64,000 bases of DNA from Pseudonocardia sp. T1-2H (lineage in GTDB: Bacteria; Actinomycetota; Actinomycetes; Mycobacteriales; Pseudonocardiaceae), in assembly GCF_038039215.1 (NCBI RefSeq), contig NZ_JBBPCL010000001.1, positions 3,720,001 to 3,784,000 of the forward strand. Direction: 5' to 3'. The notes below the pieces were generated by a model. The model was not told where the DNA came from. It ran no database searches and was given only the letters and a program-made list of their open reading frames with translations. Position 1 is the first letter of the stretch. Each line of letters begins with the position of its first letter. Shown here one piece after another: positions 1 to 7,423 of this stretch. A program made the translations under genes and the position numbers.

Positions 1-620
<620 letters not shown>

Positions 621-645
621 GTGAGGGTTCTCCTCCACCACGTGC

Positions 646-682
646 AGAGCGGGGACGGGGTGTCGTCCCCCGCCCCCGCTCT
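646..682 (-). promoter_or_regulatory. Intercistronic hairpin between livK and livH
   Basis: A 9-bp stem (AGAGCGGGG paired with CCCCGCTCT) encloses a GC-rich loop that can form a second, shorter stem (GGGGAC with GTCCCC). It sits between the livK stop and the livH start on their strand and has no U-tract. Hairpins of this kind after the substrate-binding-protein gene often stabilise that part of the message or reduce read-through, giving more binding protein than permease; this role is inferred. Confidence 0.45.
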
Positions 683-720
683 ACCGTTGACGATCCGGTC
701 GGTCCCTCCTGGGGCCGACG

Positions 721-1953
721 TCAGCTGGCCTGGAACTCGCCGCTCTCCACCGGGGCGAACTTGCCACCCTGCACCGAGTAGATGGTCAGCACCTTGTTCG
801 TGGTGTCGCCGTACTGGTCGAAGGAGACCTTGCCGCTCGCGCCGTCGAGGTTGGTGTCCTGGACGGCGGTCAGCAGCGCGTCGCGCGTCGTGTTGCTGAA
901 GGTGCCGGAGCCGACGGCGGTGGTGAGGCCCTGGATCAGCACGTTGGTGGCGTCGTAGGTCAGCGCGCCGTACGTACTGTAGGGCTCCTTGTAGCCGGCC
1001 GCCGAGTAGGCGTCGATGAAGGCCTTGGCACTGGGCAGCTGGTCCGCCGGGGCGCCGACACTGGTCGCGAGGTCGCCCTCACGGCCACCGAGCGACACGT
1101 AGGTCTCGTCCTGGATGCCGTCGCCGCCCATCAGCGGAACGTTCAGTCCGGCGGCGGCGAGCTGCTTCGAGAGCGGGCCCGCGACCGGGTACTCGCCGCC
1201 GTAGTAGACGGCGTCCGGGTTGAGCGGCCGGATCTTGGAGATGACGCCGGAGAAGTCCGTGTCCTTCTCGCCCACCTTCTCCTGCGCGACGACCTTGGCG
1301 CCGCGCTTCTGCGCCTCGGCCGCGAAGGCCGCCGCCAGGCCGGCCCCGTAGGTCTTGCCGTCGTCGATCACGGCGATGTTCTTCTTGCCGGCCTTGTCGA
1401 CGAGGTACTGCGCGGCGAACGGGCCCTGCACGGCGTCCGTGGTGGCGACGCGGAAGTACGTCGGGTTGGGCCGGGACGCGGAGGCCGGGTTGTCGCCCTG
1501 GGTCAGCGACGGGTTGGTGTTCGCCGGCGAGATCTCGACGATCTTCTTCTGCCCCAGGATCGGGGCGACCGACTGGGCGGTGGAGGAGTTCAGCGTGCCG
1601 ATGACGCCGACGACGTTCGGGTCCGACGCGAGCTTCGTCGCGGCCTGACCGGCGATCTGGGCGGTCGCCTGGTCGTCCTCGGCCTGGAGCGCGAGCTTGT
1701 AGCCCGGCACCTTGCACGCCTGGTTCGCCTGGTTGACCGCGAGGTCCGCGGAGTTCTTCATGCCGAGACCGAGGGCCGAGAGCCCACCGGAGAGCGGCGC
1801 GACGAATCCGACCACGAGCGTGCCCTTGCTCGTGTCGCAGGACGAGCCGCTGCTGGCGCCGCCCGTCTCCGTCCGGTTCGTGGAGCAGGCCGTCAGCGCG
1901 AGCGCCCCGGCGAGCAAGGCGGCAGTCGCGACGACCGTCCGCTTCCGATCCAT
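721..1953 (-). CDS. livK: Branched-chain amino acid ABC transporter substrate-binding lipoprotein
   Basis: A 410-residue periplasmic-binding-fold protein (Peripla_BP_6, Leu/Ile/Val-binding family) delivering substrate to LivHM. The N-terminus is a lipoprotein signal: MDRKR, a hydrophobic stretch, then the lipobox LTAC with Cys at about residue 23, so the mature protein is lipid-anchored. The body shows the family features VVGVIGTLNSSTAQ, an IAVIDDGKTYGAG lobe hinge segment and VYYGGEYPVAGPL. Length is normal for the family. It is the first gene of the liv operon visible here. The actual ligand (branched-chain amino acid, urea, short amide) cannot be read from sequence. Confidence 0.92.
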   Translation of the reverse strand: MDRKRTVVATAALLAGALALTACSTNRTETGGASSGSSCDTSKGTLVVGFVAPLSGGLSALGLGMKNSADLAVNQANQACKVPGYKLALQAEDDQATAQIAGQAATKLASDPNVVGVIGTLNSSTAQSVAPILGQKKIVEISPANTNPSLTQGDNPASASRPNPTYFRVATTDAVQGPFAAQYLVDKAGKKNIAVIDDGKTYGAGLAAAFAAEAQKRGAKVVAQEKVGEKDTDFSGVISKIRPLNPDAVYYGGEYPVAGPLSKQLAAAGLNVPLMGGDGIQDETYVSLGGREGDLATSVGAPADQLPSAKAFIDAYSAAGYKEPYSTYGALTYDATNVLIQGLTTAVGSGTFSNTTRDALLTAVQDTNLDGASGKVSFDQYGDTTNKVLTIYSVQGGKFAPVESGEFQAS

Positions 1954-2249
1954 GTCATGTCCTTCCGTGCAACCACGTCGACGGCGGCCCCGACGCCACC
2001 GGGCCCCCGCGGAGCTGCCGAGAGCGTCGCGGACGTTAGGTCACCGACGGGTTCCGCGTCACCACACCGCCGGGGCTCTTTACCAGACCGCAACCGGATC
2101 CAGCGTTGTGTGACCACCCTCCCACACAGCGTGACTCCAAGGTCACGATCGTAGTGCAAACAAGATCATCAGGTAACGCCCTGAGCTGGGGGAAACCGCT
2201 TACCTTTGCTTACGATCATGTGTCGTCGAGATGTTCGGCACGAACGACG

Positions 2250-2280
2250 AAAGCCGTCCCGACAGCGTCGGGACGGCTTT
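2250..2280. terminator. Bidirectional rho-independent terminator
   Basis: A perfect 14-bp inverted repeat (AAAGCCGTCCCGAC / GTCGGGACGGCTTT) with a 3-nt loop AGC. On the minus strand it follows the response-regulator gene at 2300 and its 3' arm ends in T residues. It separates that gene from the liv operon downstream. Confidence 0.9.
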
Positions 2281-2299
2281 CACGGGTGGAGCGGAGCGG

Positions 2300-2929
2300 T
2301 CACGCCTTCGGGGTGGCTAGCCCTTCGATGACGGCCTCGGCGACCGCCTTCATCGTGGTCCGGCGGTCCATGGCGGTGCGCTGGATCCAGCGGAAGGCCT
2401 CGGGCTCGGTCATGTTCTGCCGCGCCATCAGCAGACCCTTGGCGCGGTCGACGACCTTGCGGGTCTCGAACCGGTCGTTGAGCGAGGCGACCTCGTCCTC
2501 GAGCGCGCGCTTCTCCGCGAACCGGGAGACCGCCAGCTCGATCGCCGGCACGAGCTCGTGCCGCGCGAACGGCTTGACCAGGTACGCCATCGCGCCGGCG
2601 TCCCGGGCCCGCTCGATCAGATCGCGCTGGCTGAACGCGGTGAGCATGACGACGGGAGCGATCTTCTCCTCGACGATCTCCGCCGCCGCCTCGATGCCGT
2701 CCTTCTTGGGCATCTTGACGTCCATGATCACGAGATCCGGCTTGAGCTCGCGGGCCATCTGCACCGCGGCCTCGCCGTCGGGGGCCTCCCCCGCGATCTG
2801 GTAACCCTCTTCGCCGAGCATCTCGGTCAGGTCGAGGCGGATCAGCGCCTCATCCTCGACGACGAGGACGCGCCAACCGACGGCCGGTCGGTCCTCGGCG
2901 TGCTGTTCCTCGGATACCTGCTGGCTCAC
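2300..2929 (-). CDS. pdtaR: ANTAR-domain response regulator, PdtaR type
   Basis: A 209-residue RNA-binding antiterminator regulator. Residues ~20-135 are a receiver domain: acidic pair in VLVVEDEALIRLD, phospho-acceptor Asp70 in LVIMDVKMPKKDG, and the TAFSQ and YLVKPF switch segments. Residues ~140-200 form the ANTAR domain (FETRKVVDRAKGLLMARQNMTEPEAFRWIQ), which binds paired hexaloop RNA hairpins. In mycobacteria PdtaR partners the histidine kinase PdtaS. The GTG start at 2929 is chosen over an ATG 36 codons upstream because GGAG lies at proper spacing and the receiver begins soon after. It stands alone: no kinase is adjacent. A strong terminator follows at 2250-2280. Confidence 0.9.
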   Translation of the reverse strand: MSQQVSEEQHAEDRPAVGWRVLVVEDEALIRLDLTEMLGEEGYQIAGEAPDGEAAVQMARELKPDLVIMDVKMPKKDGIEAAAEIVEEKIAPVVMLTAFSQRDLIERARDAGAMAYLVKPFARHELVPAIELAVSRFAEKRALEDEVASLNDRFETRKVVDRAKGLLMARQNMTEPEAFRWIQRTAMDRRTTMKAVAEAVIEGLATPKA

Positions 2930-3056
2930 CGGAGCTTCTCCTTCAACGGGCGGGTCGAACGCAGGGCTCGATGCTACCGGGATAAGGTGACCATCCCTGA
3001 GGTTATTCGGTACTTCGTGTGCGGAAACACTGCACACGAGGTGCGGAGGACCCCAG

Positions 3057-3130
3057 GCCCCCGTAGCCCAATCGGCAGAGGCAGCGGACTCAAAATCCGC
3101 CCAGTGTGAGTTCGAATCTCACCGGGGGCA
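3057..3130 (+). tRNA. tRNA with CAA anticodon (tRNA-Leu by anticodon), AICE attachment site
   Basis: A 74-nt cloverleaf: acceptor GCCCCCG/CGGGGGC, anticodon stem GCGGA/TCCGC with loop CTCAAAA (anticodon CAA at 3091-3093), T arm GTGAG-TTCGAAT-CTCAC. CCA is not encoded. The variable region is only about 5 nt (CCAGT, 3101-3105), whereas bacterial tRNA-Leu normally has a long class II arm, so the amino-acid identity is assigned from the anticodon only. The 3' half is the attachment core of the AICE; integration leaves this copy intact. Confidence 0.85.
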
Positions 3131-3131
3131 C
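3089..3131. repeat. attL core (direct repeat with 18160-18202)
   Basis: This 43-bp segment runs from the anticodon loop through the 3' end of the tRNA plus one base and is identical to 18160-18202. Identity stops at once on both sides. It is the expected crossover region for a tyrosine integrase using a tRNA gene. Confidence 0.93.
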
Positions 3132-3138
3132 ACCTTCC

Positions 3139-3160
3139 GACCGGCCCTTTTGGGCCGGTC
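3139..3160. terminator. Hairpin terminator between tRNA and integrase
   Basis: A perfect 9-bp stem (GACCGGCCC / GGGCCGGTC) with a TTTT loop lies immediately after the tRNA and 80 bp past the integrase stop on the other strand, so it may serve both transcripts. Confidence 0.6.
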
Positions 3161-3242
3161 ACCTGCGCAAACACCACCAACGGCCGGTCACGGCTGTCCG
3201 ACCGTGCCGGATGCCGTCCGGCCGTCGGCGGCTTGCTGCGGC

Positions 3243-4686
3243 CTATGCGTGGCCGAGCTGCGGCCTATCTGCGGCCGAGGGATCAGCGTCTCCCGCCACC
3301 TCAGCCGGCAGCCCCAGGGCGGTCTCGATACGCCGTCGTGCACTGTCCTCTTGGCCAGCGATCACCTTCGCGTAGATCTGGTGCAGGACCGCGACCGAGT
3401 GACCCGCCCACTCGGCGACCTGGGTCGACGGCACTCCCCCACCCAGCCATGTCGACACGCAAGCATGTCGAAGGTCGTATGGGCGGCGAGCAAGTGGCGA
3501 GGCGTACTCCGCTTCGGTCAGGGCCGCCTCGCGCGCCTTCCTCCACACCCGCGCGACCGTCGACTCCGCGACGTCGCTGCCGTAGAGGCCCCGGAACAGT
3601 CGGCCGTCGGTGGCAACGCCGTGCCGGCCCAGGTGGGCATGTAGTAACTCGGTGAGCGGCGGAGGCGACGGGACGTGCCTTACCTCCCCCTCCCCCGCTG
3701 TTTCAGCTGCCGTCGGTCCCGACGCTCCCCGAGTCGGTCCACGCCGCGCCGGCGACCGGGGCGGTCTCGGACAGCAGCAACTCGCCCCACCCGTTCTCCG
3801 GAAGCTGGAGATCCTGCTTCCGGAGCATCGCGGCCTCTTCCGGCCGAAGTCCCGCGTAGTACATGACGGCGAAGTAGGCCGTCAGCATCGGTCCGGAGGA
3901 CCGGCGGGGCTGCCCGTCGATGAACTGCGCTGCAACAGCGGAGAGCAGCTTCCGGGCCTGGTCCGGATTGATCACCACCCGCTTGTCGATCGACTTCACG
4001 TCCTTCGGCGGTGTCCACTTCACCTCCGGAAGACGGTTGCGGTTGAGCACCTTCAACTCGACGGCGTACTCCAGCGCGTTGTGCAACACGGCGCGCTTAC
4101 GCGCGACCGTCTTCGCCGCCGCTGGCTTGCCGTCCATCCGCACCGAGATCTGTTCGAGCGCTCGACGCGCCATGGCCGGATCGTCGAGCTGCGAGACCGG
4201 AACCGTGTTGTCCTGGAGCCATCTCAGCGCCCGCTCGACGTCCGCCGGCTTCGCAGCGTCCCGGCGCTTTGCGTTGAACGCCCAACCGGTCATCGCCTTG
4301 CGCAGGACCGCGTCGTCCGGGCGTCCACGGCTGCTTGATAGGAGGACCGGGGTGACGGTGGCTAGCGTGTCCGCGTTGCCGGCCCGCGACTTGCCCGCTG
4401 CTCTGGGCCACTTCATATCGATGTACCGCTGCGCGAAGTCGAACCAGCTCATCTCGTCGGCCTGCCTGGCGACCGACACCGGCAGGCCGTCGAGTAGCCG
4501 GAACGCTTCTCCTTCCTTTTGAGCCCGCTCCAACCGTGAGCGGAACCCGTTGGCGAGCGCGCGAGTCGGGAACGTGTCCGCCCACGGCTTCTTCGCCACC
4601 AGCCACCGGACCTCGTAGGCCTTTCTGCCGGTCCGTCCCTCACGGGCACGGATAGCCCACACACGGACGTCGTAGGTGGTGTCCAT
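3243..4686 (-). pseudogene. int: AICE tyrosine integrase, frame broken by two single-base deletions as sequenced
   Basis: A site-specific tyrosine recombinase of the actinomycete tRNA-integrating type. The intact first part (4686 down to about 3730) holds the N-terminal SAM-like domain and catalytic Arg I in YYAGLRPEEAAML. The second part (3243 to about 3680) holds RPYDLRHACVSTWL (Arg II box), AEWAGHS and the nucleophile Tyr in HQIYAKVI. Between them the reading frame needs two compensations: one missing G at the CCCC run 3727-3730 and one in the C runs 3686-3696. Restoring both gives the continuous segment DRRQLKQRGRGEVRHVPSPP typical of the family, ~480 residues in total. Start ATG overlaps the xis stop (TGATG). 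It is either a genuine pseudogene or two homopolymer errors. Confidence 0.85.
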
Positions 4687-4877
4687 CAGGCGGCCACCTC
4701 CTCAAGCGAGTCCAGCCAGTTCTCGAAGTCGGTACGGCGGATGCGGATCTCACCGTTTGGGAGCTTGATGCAGCGCGGGGCGCGTCCTTTGGCGCGCCAG
4801 TCGTAGAACGTCGAGCGTGAGACACCGAGTTCGGCGCAGAGGTCCTGGACCGTGAGGCGGGCGGGCGGCCGGCTCAT
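4686..4877 (-). CDS. xis: Excisionase, MerR-like helix-turn-helix
   Basis: A 63-residue DNA-binding protein with a single winged HTH: LTVQDLCAELGVSRSTFYDW followed by the wing (PNGEIRIRRTDFENWL). AICE excisionases have this size and fold and bias integrase toward excision by bending the att DNA. The stop overlaps the int start by one base, so the two are translationally coupled, as in other AICEs. The start ATG at 4877 is preceded by a GA-rich site (GGGAGAAC). It is the first gene transcribed from the repeat-rich region at 4894-5126. Confidence 0.85.
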   Translation of the reverse strand: MSRPPARLTVQDLCAELGVSRSTFYDWRAKGRAPRCIKLPNGEIRIRRTDFENWLDSLEEVAA

Positions 4878-4893
4878 CTGTTCTCCCGGGTCG

Positions 4894-5126
4894 GAGTGAC
4901 AGTCACTCGACTGTCACTCGGTTTGTCACAGCTGTTTGCGCAGTTCAGGCGGGGTGGGGTGACGCAGTGACGGAAGTAGGCCCCAGCGGGTGGTCCGCGG
5001 CTGTCACTCCCCCGCCGATGCGCCGTCACGACGATTCCCCTGGTCAGACGGGGCCGAGTGACTGAGTGACAGCAGTGACAGCGGCTCCGGAGGGGTGATG
5101 TCACTGCTGTCACTGGTGTCACTGAG
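4894..5126. repeat. Cluster of GTGAC/GTCAC motifs near repA 3' end and xis promoter
   Basis: About fourteen copies of GTGAC or its complement occur in ~230 bp. Examples are an inverted pair GAGTGAC/GTCACTC at 4894-4908, TGTCACTC at 4912 and 5002, a run of three at 5056-5081, and TGTCACTG-type triplets at 5100-5126. They fall in the non-coding gap before xis and continue into the 3' end of the ATPase gene, whose Ser/Asp-rich tail they encode. Related motifs recur at 14880-14927 and 17820-17898. They may be iterons, a repressor site or part of the origin; which one cannot be told from sequence. Confidence 0.6.
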
Positions 5127-6170
5127 CGGGTGGTATTGCCCGCCCGCGGTCGCGCGGAGCTGGCCGTCGAGGACCATCCGCCGGCAGGTCTGGCGGACGG
5201 TGTTCGCGTCGAGCTGCAGCGCCTCGGCGATCTGTTTCGGCCGCTGGCCGGGAAAGTCGCGGACGTAGCGCATGACGAGCGAGCGGGTGTCACGCAGTAG
5301 GTAGTCCTCGGCACGGCCGTCGAGGACCCGCCATGACCCGGCGTCGGAGTCGAACGAGAGCGCGTAGTCGGTTTCGTCGACGTCGCGGCCCGTGACGTGC
5401 AGAACCCCGTCCGCCTGCGCCCGTGCGCGTTCGAGGACCAGCACCGCATCCGCCGCGCCGGCGAGCCCGTTCGTCCCCGAGACCGTGGCCAGAAAGTCCT
5501 CCGCCGCCGCCTTGCGGACGTGGTGCACGAGCAGGACCGCGACTCCGTGTCGGTCGGCCACCCGCTTGATCCGCCCCATCGCCGCGTAGTCCGCGTCATA
5601 CGCGGCGACCCCGGCGGGCGGGGTGCCCCGGACCTTGGCGAACACGTCGATCACGACCAGGCGGGCGCCGGGGTGGGCGGTGAGCCAGGTATCGATCTCG
5701 ACGTCCCCACCGGCCGGCATCGGCGAGCACGCGATCGACAGCGTCAATCCCTCGGGCGCCGGCCGCCCGCCGAGCACCGTGCGCATCCGGGACTGCAACC
5801 GGCGCGGGGTGTCCTCCAACGCGAGGTAGAGCACCGGGCCGGCTTCGACCGGGATCGAGCCGAGCGCGGGACGGCCGGCGGCGATGTCGAGGGCGAGGTT
5901 GAGGCCCATCCAGGACTTGCCGACCTTCGGCGGACCGGCGAGCAGAGTCACGCCCTCGCAGATGATCCCGGGGACGGCCCAGCGGGGTTCGGGAAAGGTC
6001 AAGGACATCAGATCGGTGGCCTCCCAGGCGGTCCGACGCGGTGGGGGCACGGCTTCGAGTCCTCGACGGTCCCGGCCCGACACAGGGCCACTCGCGGGCC
6101 CCTGATCTGCGTCGTGCAGGCCTTTCGGGTCGGGGTCGGGGTGATGGGCCGGGGTCGGGTCCGGGTTCAT
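5004..6170 (-). CDS. RepA-like AAA ATPase / replicative helicase loader of the AICE
   Basis: A 388-residue P-loop ATPase of the RSF1010 RepA / bifunctional-primase-associated group (AAA_25). Walker A is GPPKVGKSW near residue 78, Walker B is ARLVVIDVF, and LLVHHVRK is a RecA-like sensor segment. The C-terminal third holds a winged helix (RPKQIAEALQLDANTVRQTCRRMV), then a low-complexity Ser/Asp tail encoded by the GTGAC repeats. Its ATG overlaps the stop of the upstream primase-polymerase gene (ATGA), so the two act together, presumably unwinding and priming the excised circular element. Helicase activity is inferred from the family. Confidence 0.82.
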   Translation of the reverse strand: MNPDPTPAHHPDPDPKGLHDADQGPASGPVSGRDRRGLEAVPPPRRTAWEATDLMSLTFPEPRWAVPGIICEGVTLLAGPPKVGKSWMGLNLALDIAAGRPALGSIPVEAGPVLYLALEDTPRRLQSRMRTVLGGRPAPEGLTLSIACSPMPAGGDVEIDTWLTAHPGARLVVIDVFAKVRGTPPAGVAAYDADYAAMGRIKRVADRHGVAVLLVHHVRKAAAEDFLATVSGTNGLAGAADAVLVLERARAQADGVLHVTGRDVDETDYALSFDSDAGSWRVLDGRAEDYLLRDTRSLVMRYVRDFPGQRPKQIAEALQLDANTVRQTCRRMVLDGQLRATAGGQYHPLSDTSDSSDITPPEPLSLLSLSHSAPSDQGNRRDGASAGE

Positions 6171-7156
6171 GCGGCGTCCTCGATCCGACGGGGTCGTTTC
6201 GCCCCGGCCCGCAGACCGGAGGCGATCGTCTGCTCGGCCTGCCGCCGGCTGTAGGCGCGCAGCGCGAGATGCCGGGCGGCCGCGGAGAGCAGCACCGCAC
6301 GGGCCTCGGTCTCGTCGAGGGAGCCGCCGGCGACGAGCTGACCCAGGGCGACGGAGGCGACGTAGAGGCAGGCGTTGCGCTGCGAGGCCGGGGCCTGGTG
6401 GACCCGTGCTGTTTCAGCCCGTAGCGCCCCGTCGAGATAGCGATCCCGCCGCCCGGACCCGGTCCGGATCGGGCCCACCGGAACCGCGGGCGGCAGAGCC
6501 GGGCGGAGTCGCTGTAGCAGCCAGCCGGGCAGCTCGGCGACCGGCCGGTCCACGGTGACCGCGTAGACGCCGGCCGGGGTGATCGAGCCGGGGGCCACGA
6601 CATAGCCGCCGTGGGCCCGGGTGTCGATCTTCCAGCCGAGCAGGCCGGCGGTGTTACGCAGCTCGATCCCGCCCGGAGCCCAGTAATAGAGATGTGTCCC
6701 GCCGGACGGGGTGGTGACGGTGAACGTGACCGGCAGGGTGGCACCGGCCTGCTCGGCGAGCCGGGCGAGGACGTCTGCGCCGCCGGTGGCGCCGGCCCAT
6801 TCCTCGGGTGGCCCAGCGTCCGGGCCGTCGGGGACGGTGGGGGTGTCGCAATCGACGACCAGCAGCCCGGCCGGTCCGGTGGCGAGCCCGATGTTGAACG
6901 CCCGCCCTCCGGTCCAGGCGCCGCGGATCCGGTCGGGGTCGGTGGTCGCGCGCTGCTCCCACCCCTGATGTCCGGTGGCGCAGGGTCCGTCGCCGGGGCA
7001 GCGGGTGTGTCCGTGCAGCGCGGGCCGCTTGGTTCCGGGGCACAGCGGGAACACCGGCCACCCCCGGCCGGCGGCGTCGAGCGCGGCGGCCAGCAGCCGG
7101 GCCACGCCGTCGGCACCTGGTCTCACGTCTCCGGCTTGGTGACTGTGTGTTGCCAT
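6167..7156 (-). CDS. Bifunctional DNA primase-polymerase (prim-pol domain), AICE replication protein
   Basis: A 329-residue protein whose N-terminal ~220 residues form a prim-pol domain (AEP superfamily). It shows WPVFPLCPGTKRPA, NIGLATGPAGLLVVDCDT with the metal-binding DCD, and SGGTHLYY. The C-terminal part is helical and probably contacts DNA or RepA. ATG 7156 is preferred to an ATG 75 codons upstream because AGGAG precedes it and the prim-pol fold begins directly after. Together with the ATPase it places the element in the prim-pol class of AICE replication systems rather than the RepSA rolling-circle class. Confidence 0.85.
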   Translation of the reverse strand: MATHSHQAGDVRPGADGVARLLAAALDAAGRGWPVFPLCPGTKRPALHGHTRCPGDGPCATGHQGWEQRATTDPDRIRGAWTGGRAFNIGLATGPAGLLVVDCDTPTVPDGPDAGPPEEWAGATGGADVLARLAEQAGATLPVTFTVTTPSGGTHLYYWAPGGIELRNTAGLLGWKIDTRAHGGYVVAPGSITPAGVYAVTVDRPVAELPGWLLQRLRPALPPAVPVGPIRTGSGRRDRYLDGALRAETARVHQAPASQRNACLYVASVALGQLVAGGSLDETEARAVLLSAAARHLALRAYSRRQAEQTIASGLRAGAKRPRRIEDAA

Positions 7157-7423
7157 CGGGGCTCCTGTTTTCGGCACGCGTCGACCGCCGCGACATCCGG
7201 TGTGGGGTGTCGTGTGGGGTCGGGCGGGTAGTGAGGTCGGCGGGTTAGCTGCCGCGGGTGGGGTTAGGTCTTTCACTCGGCCGCGCTGGTAGGGCACTGG
7301 CCAGCTGATCTGCGGAAAGTGATCGAGTGAGCCGAGTGAGGCCGAGCCCCATCCGGGCCGGAAACGGGCTCTGGCACGCAAGGCCGGCGCGCGGGCTCGA
7401 CCTCACTCGGTCAGCCGGGCGGG
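7157..7423. other. Intergenic region upstream of the replication genes
   Basis: A 267-bp gap between the translocase stop and the primase start. It has four GAGTGAG/CTCACTCG motifs (around 7273, 7324, 7334 and 7402), related to but not the same as the GTGAC cluster. No ORF with family resemblance was seen. It probably carries the promoter of the replication operon. Confidence 0.4.
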
